A stretch of 47,837 nucleotides of DNA from Halovivax sp. (lineage in GTDB: Archaea; Halobacteriota; Halobacteria; Halobacteriales; Natrialbaceae). This document shows positions 8,349-16,147 of the stretch, in pieces. Under the pieces are notes generated by a model. It was not told the origin of the DNA and did not search any database. It worked only from the letters and a program-made list of their open reading frames with translations. How positions within the stretch are numbered: position 1 is the stretch's first letter; every line of letters starts with the position of its first letter. Made by a program: the position numbers and the translations under genes. The stretch covers positions 1 through 47,837 of the forward strand of contig SKPV01000122.1 in assembly GCA_007119345.1 (NCBI GenBank), read 5' to 3'.

Positions 8349-8900
8349 ATGCGGATTCGCGAGTGGCAGGACCTGCTCGAAGACGTGAGTCAGACGGACG
8401 CGGACCCGGACGCCTGGCGCGCCGTCGCGGGCGACCGCGCGGGCGGCGTCGGCGAAGACATGTACCTCGCACATCCCCGTGCCGGCGTCTACCTCCTGAA
8501 GACCTACGCGAAGAACCCCTTCGAGGTGCAGGGCTACGGCAGCCGGGTGGCTCGCAGTCTGGACGACGAGATCGGTTCCTTCCTCCCCGGTCGAGAGTCG
8601 GGGGGTCGGTTCGCCGTCAGGCGGCCGCCGGAGGACGACGAGCAGGCTGAGTCGGTCGCCGACCGGCTCCAGACGGTCGTCGAGACCCACAAAGACGCAC
8701 CGACGACCCCCCAGGCGTTCTTCGACGACGTGATGGACGCCCTCGAGAGCCCGGCGTTCGGTCCGATGGCCTACGACCAGTACGATCGCCCCGACGAACT
8801 CGACGAGCTCTCCGATCGATTCGAAGAGGCGAACGAGCTCATCGACGCCGAGCTCGAAACGTTACTCGAAGCCGACGAGATCGATCGCGGGTTCATGTGA
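8349..8900 (+). CDS. Conserved haloarchaeal protein of unknown function
   Basis: 183 residues, acidic and soluble, with no signal peptide or membrane segment. It starts MRIREWQDLLEDV. Recognisable blocks are a GGVGEDMYLAHPRAGVYLLK core, in which aromatic and glycine residues alternate as in a beta-rich domain, and a C-terminal helical part rich in Glu/Asp (FEEANELIDAELETLLE). I recall similar proteins throughout haloarchaea but no function. It is monocistronic as far as can be seen; a hairpin lies about 60 nt past the stop. Confidence 0.75.
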   Translation: MRIREWQDLLEDVSQTDADPDAWRAVAGDRAGGVGEDMYLAHPRAGVYLLKTYAKNPFEVQGYGSRVARSLDDEIGSFLPGRESGGRFAVRRPPEDDEQAESVADRLQTVVETHKDAPTTPQAFFDDVMDALESPAFGPMAYDQYDRPDELDELSDRFEEANELIDAELETLLEADEIDRGFM

Positions 8901-9265
8901 CGGTCCGTGGCCGTCGTACGGTTCACGTACCAGTCTGTAGCCGTCGTAGGTACCAAAAAGGCGGAACACGCGTTCCGCCCGATGTCAGAGGCAGGCACCC
9001 CACTACTGGTGCCAGTTGCTGGTACTCGGGACGGTTACGTAGTAGTATGACCTAATCGTTTAGGACCGCACGCCCGACGACCGATCGAACCCCGTCGCAC
9101 CACGATCCAGTGGGCGGGTCCACCCGAACCGCTCACGCCGGTCAGGATCCTCCCGAAGAAGATTCGAGGGCCGGAGGTGCTCCCGGAGGAGGTTCCGCGC
9201 CCGGAGCTGCTCCCGGATCGAGTTCGGGGACGGGTTTCTTCTCGATTCAGACCGTTCGGACGCAC
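8901..9265. other. Spacer with hairpins and short repeats
   Basis: No complete gene. It holds a near-direct repeat of 'gccgtcgta' segments (8911-8950), a strong hairpin at 8960-8979, a small palindrome CCTAATCGTTTAGG at 9051-9064, and two similar segments of about 28 nt around 9165-9225 (ggaggtgctcccgga and ggagctgctcccgga). The last part is open in frame with the broken NTF2-like gene but codes for Gly/Ala/Ser-rich filler. Confidence 0.5.
8960..8979. terminator. Hairpin, possible terminator
   Basis: GGCGGAAC - ACGC - GTTCCGCC is a perfect 8-bp stem with a 4-nt loop. It is preceded by five A residues, so on the minus strand it would be followed by a T-run. It sits 60 nt past the stop of the 8349 gene. 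Archaea do not need such hairpins to terminate; an operator is equally possible. Confidence 0.4.
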
Positions 9266-9631
9266 GTGACGGTCGAAACCGTCGTCCGAGACTACTACGA
9301 CGCGCTGCGATCTGGACGCCCGCTCGCCCCGTATTTCGGCGACGATGCCGTCGTCAAGTTCGGCGTGAACGAGTCGCTCTACGGGGCGGACGTCATCGTC
9401 GACGGGTTACGCGAACAGCGAGAGACGACCGACGAGTGGCGCGTCGAGAGCGAGCGGCTCGTCGTCGACGAGCGCGGCGCCTTCGCGGTGTTCGCCGACG
9501 AGGTCCAACTGGCCTGGACCGACGCCGACGGCGAGCGACGCCGGTTCGACACCCGCTGAACCGGGACGCTCGAGGCGCGCGACGACTGGCAGTTCGTCTC
9601 GATGCACGTCAGCGTTCCGCACGACCGCTGA
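9266..9631 (+). pseudogene. NTF2-like/SnoaL-type protein interrupted by an in-frame TGA
   Basis: From GTG 9266 the frame reads a typical small NTF2-fold protein: VVRDYYDALRSG, LAPYFGDDAVVKFG, then beta strands ending FDTR. A TGA at 9557-9559 interrupts it, yet the same frame continues for 23 codons (TGTLEARDDWQFVSMHVSVP) to a normal TGA at 9629. From memory of the haloarchaeal family, the position holds Trp followed by TGTLE, so one G-to-A change of TGG explains it. Such proteins are small cytosolic enzymes or binding proteins of unknown substrate. It is either a recent pseudogene, a product lacking the last strand, or a sequencing error. Confidence 0.65.
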
Positions 9632-9688
9632 GAACGTCTCACCGGTACGCGCCGGCGAAAGCCCCGCCGAATCCACTCGATCGGCCGG

Positions 9689-10651
9689 TCAACCGGTCGC
9701 CTCCATCCGGCGGATCCAGCGTCGGGGTTCGTCGAGTTCCTCGGCGCTCGGCAAGGCCTCGGGTCCGCGCCAGACGCGGCCGGCGAACGCCAGGTCGCGT
9801 TCGCTCGTCACCGTCTCGAAGAAGCGTTTGCCGCGCTCGTACTGACGGCGCTTGAGGCCCAGCCCGAGCAGCCGACGGAGGAGCCGCTGGATCGGAGTTT
9901 TTCCACCGCGTCGCTCGTCGAGCTTGCGCCGGAGGTCGGCGTACTCCTCGTCGAAGGCGTGGTCCATCAACAGCTCGGCGTAGCCCTCGACGACGGTCAT
10001 CGTCGCGTCGAGTTCGCGGAACGCCTCGGTGTCGAACGAGCCCGCAGAGAGGGTCTCGACGCCGGCCTCGACGTGACGCTCCAGGTGACCAGAGAGCCAC
10101 GGCGCGGCCCCGAACTCGGCGGCGTGGGTGACCTCGTGGAACGCGATCCACCGACGGAACCGCTCGTAGTCGGTTTCGAGTTCGCCGGCCACGCGCCGAA
10201 TGTTCGGGCGAACGAAGTACAGCGCGTGGTCCCCGGTCGGGGCGTCAGCGAGCAACAGCGGATCGTACTGGCCGAGGACGTGCCGACCGAGGAAGGTGAG
10301 GAGCACGGTCATGGTCCCCGTGTTGACGGTCCTGGCGACCCCCGGGAACGGACCGGCGCGGTGTTCGATCGGCGCCATCACCCGCCGGAAGGTGTCCACG
10401 TTCGCGTCGATCCAGTGGTGGCGGTTTTGCACCTCGACGGTGTCCGGCAGCTCGAACTCGATGTCGGCGACCCGACCGACCTCACGGCGGGCGTCGCGAA
10501 CGTCGTCGGCGTATCCCGCCCGCTCGCCCGGGTCGAGCGCGAGCGATCCGGGTTCCGTCGCGGCCTTCGCCGCCTCCGCCGCGGCGTCCCAGTCGACGGC
10601 CGCGTCGCCGGAGGCGCCCGCGACGGCCCGCGCGCTACGATAGAGATTCAC
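9689..10651 (-). CDS. Zinc-dependent metalloprotease-like protein (DUF2342 family)
   Basis: 320 residues from GTG 10651, giving start VNLYRSARAVAG; the frame is open nine codons more to TTG 10678. The zinc site HEVTHAAEFG lies near residue 168 with HxxxH spacing, followed by a downstream acidic helix VVEGYAELLMDHAFD. NTGTMTVLLTFLGRHVLGQYD is the other typical block. These are hallmarks of the DUF2342 family, annotated as 'zinc-dependent metalloprotease' or 'F420 biosynthesis associated'. The protein is soluble and probably cytoplasmic. A biochemical role is not established in any member I know of, and none of its neighbours suggests a pathway. Confidence 0.85.
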   Translation of the reverse strand: MNLYRSARAVAGASGDAAVDWDAAAEAAKAATEPGSLALDPGERAGYADDVRDARREVGRVADIEFELPDTVEVQNRHHWIDANVDTFRRVMAPIEHRAGPFPGVARTVNTGTMTVLLTFLGRHVLGQYDPLLLADAPTGDHALYFVRPNIRRVAGELETDYERFRRWIAFHEVTHAAEFGAAPWLSGHLERHVEAGVETLSAGSFDTEAFRELDATMTVVEGYAELLMDHAFDEEYADLRRKLDERRGGKTPIQRLLRRLLGLGLKRRQYERGKRFFETVTSERDLAFAGRVWRGPEALPSAEELDEPRRWIRRMEATG

Positions 10652-10697
10652 GTCGAGCGATAGGGGCAGGTCGGCCAAAAGCGTTCGGCCGAGGGGT

Positions 10698-11006
10698 TCA
10701 GCTCACGACGACGTCTCGCTCGTCCGCCGGCTCCAGCGGTTCCGCCGCCTCCTCCTCGCCGCCCCGAAACTTGCGGACCGCCAGTCCGATGGCGACGACG
10801 GCGATCAGCCCGACGACGACCGCGATCGCCCCGCGCCCGCCGGCCTCCTCGTCGTCGGCTTCCTGGTCCTGCTCGCTCGTCGCCGTCTCGGCCGCGCCCG
10901 CCGTCGCGAGCCGACCGCCGAGTATCGCGTCGGGGAGGGCGGCGGGACCGACCTGCGTCTCGCCGTCGATGTGCAGTTCGAACAGCGTGAACTTTTTCGA
11001 ATCCAT
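10698..11006 (-). CDS. Small single-span membrane protein
   Basis: 102 residues starting MDSKKFTLFELHIDG. A short N-terminal beta-like segment is followed by an acidic linker (TSEQDQEADDEEAGG), one transmembrane helix (AIAVVVGLIAVVAIGLAV) at about 60-77, a short basic stop (RKFRGG) and an acidic tail. It lies 46 nt upstream of the metalloprotease gene on the same strand, so the two may be co-transcribed. The pattern is typical of haloarchaeal 'hypothetical membrane proteins'. The function is unknown. Confidence 0.7.
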   Translation of the reverse strand: MDSKKFTLFELHIDGETQVGPAALPDAILGGRLATAGAAETATSEQDQEADDEEAGGRGAIAVVVGLIAVVAIGLAVRKFRGGEEEAAEPLEPADERDVVVS

Positions 11007-11150
11007 GTCTCGGCCGTCAACAGGCTGGGACTTAGCCGTTGTGCCGGCCAGAAAAAACGATCGTCGGCGATCGAAATCGACCGGGCCCGGGCGAGGTCGA
11101 TCGGACGCTCGCGCGCCCGTCTCGGGTCGGCGAGGGCCCGGGGACCGGTA

Positions 11151-11159
11151 TCGTTAAGT
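11151..11159 (+). promoter_or_regulatory. TATA-like element of lsm-rpl37e
   Basis: TCGTTAAGT is centred about 28 nt before ATG 11183, implying a leaderless lsm-rpl37e transcript. Confidence 0.5.
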
Positions 11160-11182
11160 GGTCGGTCCCTGCCCACTTCGGT

Positions 11183-11407
11183 ATGAGCGGACGACCATTG
11201 GACGTTCTCGAAGCGTCGCTGGGCGAACGCGTGACCGTCCGGCTGAAGAGCGGGGAGGAGTACGTCGGCGATCTCACCGGATACGACCAGCACATGAACC
11301 TCGTCCTCGAGGACGTCGCGGCCCCTGCGGGCGTCGACGTCGACGAGGCCCCGATCGAAGACACAACGATTATACGCGGCGATAACGTCGTCTCGATCAC
11401 TCCATGA
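11183..11407 (+). CDS. lsm: LSm/Sm-like archaeal RNA-binding protein
   Basis: 74 residues, the normal size of haloarchaeal LSm. Sm1 motif: RVTVRLKSGEEYVGDLTGYDQHMNLVLED, with the D-x-h-M-N RNA-contact loop. Sm2 motif: IIRGDNVVSI. It forms a ring-shaped hexamer or heptamer that binds U-rich RNA and acts with tRNAs and small RNAs. Its TGA overlaps the ATG of rpl37e (ATGA), an arrangement I know from other haloarchaea, so the two are translationally coupled. ATG 11183 is fixed by the promoter distance. Confidence 0.95.
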   Translation: MSGRPLDVLEASLGERVTVRLKSGEEYVGDLTGYDQHMNLVLEDVAAPAGVDVDEAPIEDTTIIRGDNVVSITP

Positions 11408-11580
11408 CTGGCGCAGGAACCCCGAGCCAAGGAAAGAAGAACAAGACGATCCACGTCAAGTGCCGACGGTGCGGCGAGGCCTCCTACCACGTGAAGAAGA
11501 AGGTGTGCTCGGCGTGCGGCTTCGGCAAATCCGCGAAGCGACGCGAGTACGCCTGGGAGGGCAAGGCCGGCGACAACTGA
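11404..11580 (+). CDS. rpl37e: 50S ribosomal protein L37e
   Basis: 58 residues starting MTGAGTPSQGKKNK. It contains a C2C2 zinc ribbon (Cys20-x2-Cys23, Cys35-x2-Cys38) and the family signature HVKCRRCG, CSACGFG, KRREYAWEGK. It binds 23S rRNA in the large subunit. The start codon overlaps the lsm stop by 4 nt, so ribosomes can re-initiate directly. Confidence 0.97.
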   Translation: MTGAGTPSQGKKNKTIHVKCRRCGEASYHVKKKVCSACGFGKSAKRREYAWEGKAGDN

Positions 11581-11696
11581 CCGCTCTCCTTCTCCGCTCT
11601 TCGATATACCGTCCGATCTCGGAGCGCCGCGGGTCCGTCGCGTCGGCCGGTTTCCGACCGTAACGGCGAGCCCGTTGGCGACGACGAATACGGAGA

Positions 11697-11704
11697 CTTT
11701 TATC
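11697..11704 (+). promoter_or_regulatory. TATA box of purF
   Basis: CTTTTATC is centred 27 nt before ATG 11727, the textbook leaderless distance. It decides the start in favour of 11727 over the internal ATG at 11766. Confidence 0.65.
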
Positions 11705-11726
11705 GTCCCGAGCGCAAGAGACCTCC

Positions 11727-13238
11727 ATGACTGACGGGCGGGGCGAGATACCCCTCCGGACGGGAATGACGGAGAAGTGCGGCGTCGTCGGCGTCTCCCT
11801 CGACGGGCGCGACGCGGCGCGGCCGCTGTACTACGCGCTCTACGCGCTCCAGCATCGCGGCCAGGAGTCGGCCGGGATCGTCACCCACGACGGCTTCCAG
11901 CAACACAGTCACGTCGAGATGGGACTCGTCGGCGACGTCTTCGACGAGGGCGACCTCGACGCGCTGAACGGCTCCGCCGGCATCGGCCACGTTCGGTACC
12001 CGACCGCCGGCAGCGTCGACGACTGCTGCGCCCAGCCGTTCTCGGTCTCGTTCAAGAGCGGCTCGCTCGGCCTCTCGCACAACGGGAACCTGGTGAACGC
12101 CGAGGAGATCCGGGACGAACTCGCGGGACTCGGCCACGCGTTCACCAGCGACGGCGACACCGAGGTGATCGCGCACGATCTCGCGCGGAACCTGCTCGAG
12201 GCGGACCTCGTCCGGGCCGTCAAGCGGACCATGAACCGCATCCACGGCTCGTACTCGCTGACGATCTCCCACGACGACACCGTCCTCGGGGTCCGAGACC
12301 CGCGGGGCAACCGGCCGCTGTGCATCGGGTCGGTCGACGACGGCTACGTGATCGCCTCGGAGTCGGCGGCGATCGACACGCTCGACGGCGAGCTCGTTCG
12401 CGACGTCAGGCCCGGCGAACTCGTCGTGCTGGAACCGGACGGCTCCGGGTTCGACTCCTACCAGCTCGTCGAGCCCGATCGCACCGCCCACTGCTTCTTC
12501 GAGCACGTCTACTTCGCGCGCCCGGACTCCGTGATCGACGAACACCTCGTCTACGAGGTCCGACGCGAGCTCGGCCGCAAGCTCTGGGCGGAAAGCGGCG
12601 TGGAGTCGGACGTCGTGATGCCGGTGCCGGACTCGGGTCGCGCGTTCGCGAGCGGTTACGCGGAGGCCGCGGCCGAAACGACGCCGACGGGCGAACCGCG
12701 CGAGGACGAAGACGGCGGCCCCGAGTTCGCGGAGGGGCTGATGAAGAATCGCTACGTGGGTCGCACGTTCATCATGCCGACCCAGGACGAACGCGAGCGG
12801 GCGGTCCGGCTGAAGCTCAACCCGATCAAGTCCACGGTCGAGGGCAAGAGCGTCACGCTGATCGACGACTCGATCGTCCGCGGTACCACCTCCACCCAGC
12901 TCGTCGACCTGCTGAAAGACTGCGGCGCCGCGGAAGTCCACATGCGCATCGGTGCGCCGCCGATCGTCGCTCCCTGCTACATGGGTATCGACATGGCCAC
13001 CCGCGGGGAGCTGATCGCCGCCGACAGGAGCGTCGAGGAGATCCGCGACGTCATCGCCGCCGACAGCCTGGCGTACCTCTCGACGGACGCCGTCGCCGAG
13101 GCGCTCACCGCCGAGCGAGGGGACCTCTGTCTCGGCTGCGTCACCGGCGAGTACCCCTACGACATCGAGGGCGAGGAGACGGACCGCGACGTGAACCGAC
13201 CGGACATCGGGCCGGAATCCGCGGCCGCGGACGACTGA
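11727..13238 (+). CDS. purF: Amidophosphoribosyltransferase
   Basis: 503 residues. First committed step of purine synthesis: PRPP plus glutamine gives 5-phosphoribosylamine. The glutaminase domain begins with the nucleophile Cys18 after a short propeptide (MTEK-CGVVGV). HRGQESAGI, the GHVRYPTAG oxyanion segment and LSHNGNLVN follow. The C-terminal PRTase domain carries the PRPP loop VTLIDDSIVRGTTS. Cysteines in LGCVTGEYPYD near the end resemble the Fe-S ligands of B. subtilis-type PurF, but I see too few to claim a cluster. The TATA distance indicates a leaderless mRNA starting at 11727. It converges with the DUF420 gene. Confidence 0.96.
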   Translation: MTDGRGEIPLRTGMTEKCGVVGVSLDGRDAARPLYYALYALQHRGQESAGIVTHDGFQQHSHVEMGLVGDVFDEGDLDALNGSAGIGHVRYPTAGSVDDCCAQPFSVSFKSGSLGLSHNGNLVNAEEIRDELAGLGHAFTSDGDTEVIAHDLARNLLEADLVRAVKRTMNRIHGSYSLTISHDDTVLGVRDPRGNRPLCIGSVDDGYVIASESAAIDTLDGELVRDVRPGELVVLEPDGSGFDSYQLVEPDRTAHCFFEHVYFARPDSVIDEHLVYEVRRELGRKLWAESGVESDVVMPVPDSGRAFASGYAEAAAETTPTGEPREDEDGGPEFAEGLMKNRYVGRTFIMPTQDERERAVRLKLNPIKSTVEGKSVTLIDDSIVRGTTSTQLVDLLKDCGAAEVHMRIGAPPIVAPCYMGIDMATRGELIAADRSVEEIRDVIAADSLAYLSTDAVAEALTAERGDLCLGCVTGEYPYDIEGEETDRDVNRPDIGPESAAADD

Positions 13239-13280
13239 GACGCGGCGCCGGTCGTCGGCTTCTCGACCGGGTGCACCCGC

Positions 13281-13844
13281 TCAGTAGACGACGTGGAGCA
13301 ACAGGTAGACCAGGATACCGAGCGCGAACGAGGTGATCCACAGCGGCGCCGCGATGCGCCCGACCCGGGCGTGGTGCGTCTCGGCGAGATTCCCCGCGCC
13401 GTGGGCGCCCGCAAGGAGCAGTGCGTAGTACAAAAGCGGGATGCAGACCACGGCGAGACCGACGTGGCCGGTCAACAGCGGGAGGTAGACGTAGCGGTGG
13501 ATCGCCGCGGGGCCGTCGAAGCCGGTCGCCCCGCCGATGGCGACGAGGCGGTAGAGGTAGAGAACGAGGAATATCGCGAAGAGCGCGACGGAGACGACCA
13601 TCGCGCGGCGGTGGCGGTCGACGCGTCCACGTCGGATCTGCCGCCAACCGTGGGCGATCGTCGCGATCGCGAGCGCGCTCACGGCGACGTTCACGGTGGG
13701 GATCGCGCCCAGGACGACCTCGGGGGCGGTCGGCACGGTGGACGACGGGACGAATCCGCCGGCGGCTCCGAAGACGAGCGTCAGGGAGACGAGCGTCAGC
13801 GCCGCCGTCGCCGCCGGGACGCGATCGGCCGTCAGCAGCCTCAT
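13281..13844 (-). CDS. DUF420 integral membrane protein
   Basis: 187 residues with five or six hydrophobic helices. Typical DUF420 blocks are PTVNVAVSALAIATIAHGW, RHRRAMVVSVALFAIFLVLYLYR, HRYVYLPLLTGHVGLAVV and HHARVGRIAAPLW, with conserved His residues at helix ends. DUF420 proteins are often encoded with haem-copper oxidase assembly genes, so a role in terminal-oxidase assembly is possible, but none of those genes is in the window. Family assignment is good; function is inferred only. Confidence 0.88.
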   Translation of the reverse strand: MRLLTADRVPAATAALTLVSLTLVFGAAGGFVPSSTVPTAPEVVLGAIPTVNVAVSALAIATIAHGWRQIRRGRVDRHRRAMVVSVALFAIFLVLYLYRLVAIGGATGFDGPAAIHRYVYLPLLTGHVGLAVVCIPLLYYALLLAGAHGAGNLAETHHARVGRIAAPLWITSFALGILVYLLLHVVY

Positions 13845-13957
13845 CGATCGACGGAAGACGGCGAGCGTTCATATCGGTTGTCACTCGCGACGCCTCGGGT
13901 CGGCCGGCGTTGCCGGGATCGGCGACGGGGACCCCCGGCCGAGTCAACCCGGCCAGC

Positions 13958-14023
13958 CGAGCCGAATCGATGGCGGAGATCGGTCGAGCCGAATCGATGG
14001 CGGAGATCGGCCGAGCCGAATCA
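13958..14023. repeat. 27-nt tandem repeat
   Basis: Unit 13958-13984 repeats at 13985-14011 with one mismatch and then for 12 nt more (core CGAGCCGAATCGATGGCGGA). It is intergenic, between the DUF420 start and a small ORF. Confidence 0.85.
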
Positions 14024-14134
14024 CGGGCGACCGTCGGCGCGGCGGCCGGATACCCGCCAGTTATCTGCGAGGCGGGACCGATACGTTATGAGCATGAGTA
14101 ATCTTTTGGGCCGTCGGAGCGTACATGTTCTCGT

Positions 14135-14269
14135 ATGGCAGCCAACGAAGGATCGGCTCAAACGGGGACGCGAGCGTCGGCTCCGAACGACGGCGGCGTC
14201 GGGATGGCGCATCCGACCGTCGTGCCGGCGAACTTCGATCCGGACGAAACCGGCGAGACGCGCGAGTAA
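14135..14269 (+). CDS. Candidate 44-residue acidic protein
   Basis: ATG 14135 to TAA 14267-14269. The product starts MAANEGSAQTG and ends VVPANFDPDETGETRE, hydrophilic and mildly acidic, with C/G-rich third positions as in genuine genes here. A TATA-like stretch (AGTAATCTTTTGG, near 14097-14109) lies about 30 nt upstream, consistent with a nearly leaderless transcript. I do not recognise a family. Confidence 0.5.
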   Translation: MAANEGSAQTGTRASAPNDGGVGMAHPTVVPANFDPDETGETRE

Positions 14270-14674
14270 CGCCACCCGCGTCGAATCCGTCCCGTGCCGA
14301 ATCCGTCCCACGATCGACTGCGCGGATTCGACGCGACGGTTCGATCCACGAACCACGGCCGGCGAGAGGGACGCCGGAAGGCACGAGCCGGAACCGGGCT
14401 CCCGGACCGCCCACGACCGACGCCACTCGACGGCCTCGAACGCCGTGGTCGATCACCGCCCACGACCACCGGCGGTCGATCACCGCGCCGTGCCTCGCTT
14501 CCCAGTCGCTGCCCCATACCTCGGTAGCCGATCGCCGCCCCATACCCCGGTAGCCGATCGCCGCCCCCGACCACCGGCGGCCGATCGACGTCCGCGGACG
14601 TCGCCGCGTCGGCGATTCTCGTAAACAGTGTCCGGAGACGAACCTTCTTGTACGCGTCCGGACTACGGCCCCCC
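14270..14674. repeat. Spacer of degenerate short repeats
   Basis: No gene. Variants of 'gccgatcgccgcccc' and 'ccgaccaccggcgg' recur about every 27-30 nt between roughly 14440 and 14595, and 'gaatccgtcc' occurs twice near 14285-14310. Open frames here translate to Arg/Pro/Ser-rich filler on all strands. The phosphodiesterase promoter should be near 14640-14650. Confidence 0.55.
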
Positions 14675-16018
14675 ATGGGTCTCTTCGACCGGTTACGGGG
14701 TGAGGACGATCCCCGGGTCGCCTTCATCGGCGTCGACGGGGTGCCGTACAGTTTGCTCGACGAGCATCGCGAGGAGTTCCCGAATTTCGCCGCGCTCGCC
14801 GAGGAAGGATCCGCGGCGGAGATCTCGAGCATCGTCCCGCCGGAGTCGAGCGCCTGCTGGCCGTCGCTCACGACCGGCGTCAACCCCGGCTCGACGGGCG
14901 TCTACGGCTTCCAGGACCGCGAGACGGGAACCTACGACACGTACGTGCCGATGGCCAGAGACGTGCAGGCGACGCGCCTCTGGGACCGCGTCACCGAGGC
15001 GAATCGGCGAGCGACGGTGATGAACGTCCCCGTCACGTTCCCGCCCCAGCGCAACGTCCAGCGGATGGTATCCGGATTCCTCTCGCCGGATCTCGAGAAG
15101 GCCGCCTACCCGGACGACGTCCGCGATTACCTCCAGTCGATCGACTACCGGATCGACGTCGATCCGAAGCTCGGTCACGAGGAGGACAAGGCCGACTTCA
15201 TCGAGGACGCTCACGCCACCCTCGACGCCCGCTTCGAGGCGTTCCAGCGGTACATCGAAGAGGACGACTGGGACCTCTTCTTCGGCGTCTTCATGACGAC
15301 CGATCGGGTGAACCACTTCCTGTTCAAAGATTACGAGCGCGGCGGCGAGTACGAAGACGAGTTCTTCGAGTTCTACCGGGCGGTGGACGAGTACGTCGGC
15401 CGGATCCGGGGGCTGCTCCCCGAGGACGTGACCTTGGTCGTCGCCTCCGATCACGGGTTCACCAGCCTCGACTACGAGGTCCACTGCAACCGCTGGCTCC
15501 GCGAGCAGGGCTGGCTGGAGTTCCGGACCGACGAGCCCGAAGAGCTCGACGACATCGCCGACGAAACCCGCGCGTACTCGTTCATCCCCGGTCGATTCTA
15601 CATCAACCTCGAGGGGCGAGAACCGCGCGGTTCGGTCCCCGAAGACGAGTACGACGACGTCCGCGACGAGCTCGCGGGGATGCTCTCCGATCTCGAGGGG
15701 CCGGACGGCCGGCCGGTCGTCGATCGCGTCGTCGAGAAGGAGACCGCGTTCCGGGGCGAACACGACGCGATCGCGCCCGACCTGGTCGCCATCCCGAACG
15801 ACGGGTTCGACCTGAAATCCGGGTTCAACGGCGACGAGGCGGTCTTCGACACGGGACCGCGCAACGGCATGCACAGCTTCGACGACGCCGCGCTCTACGT
15901 CGACGATCCCGACGCCTCGATCGGAGACGCCGACCTCCTCGACATCGCGCCGACCATCCTCGACCTGATGGACCTGGAGTACAAGCGCGGCGAGTTCGAC
16001 GGCGCGAGCCTCGTCTGA
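14675..16018 (+). CDS. Type I phosphodiesterase/nucleotide pyrophosphatase-like (alkaline phosphatase superfamily) protein
   Basis: 447 residues from ATG 14675 (MGLFDRLRGEDDP). The metal-hydrolase core is clear: first metal Asp in AFIGVDGVPYSLL, nucleophile region SSACWPSLTTGVNPGSTGVYGF, TTDRVNHFLF, VVASDHGFTSL (Asp-His metal ligands), MHSFDDAALYV, and ADLLDIAPTILDLMDLEY at the end. No signal peptide is visible, so it is probably cytosolic. Such archaeal members hydrolyse phosphodiesters or phosphomonoesters, and haloarchaeal relatives are sometimes named 'nucleotide pyrophosphatase-like'. The substrate cannot be assigned. It converges with the ABC operon. Confidence 0.88.
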   Translation: MGLFDRLRGEDDPRVAFIGVDGVPYSLLDEHREEFPNFAALAEEGSAAEISSIVPPESSACWPSLTTGVNPGSTGVYGFQDRETGTYDTYVPMARDVQATRLWDRVTEANRRATVMNVPVTFPPQRNVQRMVSGFLSPDLEKAAYPDDVRDYLQSIDYRIDVDPKLGHEEDKADFIEDAHATLDARFEAFQRYIEEDDWDLFFGVFMTTDRVNHFLFKDYERGGEYEDEFFEFYRAVDEYVGRIRGLLPEDVTLVVASDHGFTSLDYEVHCNRWLREQGWLEFRTDEPEELDDIADETRAYSFIPGRFYINLEGREPRGSVPEDEYDDVRDELAGMLSDLEGPDGRPVVDRVVEKETAFRGEHDAIAPDLVAIPNDGFDLKSGFNGDEAVFDTGPRNGMHSFDDAALYVDDPDASIGDADLLDIAPTILDLMDLEYKRGEFDGASLV

Positions 16019-16085
16019 TCGGCGGCGGTCGTCGGTCTCTCCCGGCGCTCGATCGCTCGACACCGCCCCAGCGCTCGGACGGACG

Positions 16086-16147
16086 GCTCGACACCTCGTC
16101 CTCTCCGGACCGACTCGCTCGACACCTCGTCCTCTCCGAATCGACTC
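16086..16147. repeat. 31-nt tandem duplication at the operon end
   Basis: The unit beginning GCTCGACACCTCGTCCTCTC occurs at 16086 and again at 16117 with 2-3 changes. The second copy touches the stop codon of the ABC permease (16146-16148). It lies between two convergent genes. Confidence 0.8.

Noticed and set aside
9557..9559. TGA as a selenocysteine codon
   Set aside because: The family position is expected to be Trp rather than Cys, no SECIS-like element is visible, and haloarchaea are not known to make selenoproteins.
13293..14624. 443-codon plus-strand frame from inside the DUF420 gene into the repeat spacer
   Set aside because: The first part is antisense to DUF420; the rest is Arg/Pro/Ser repeat translation without domain features.
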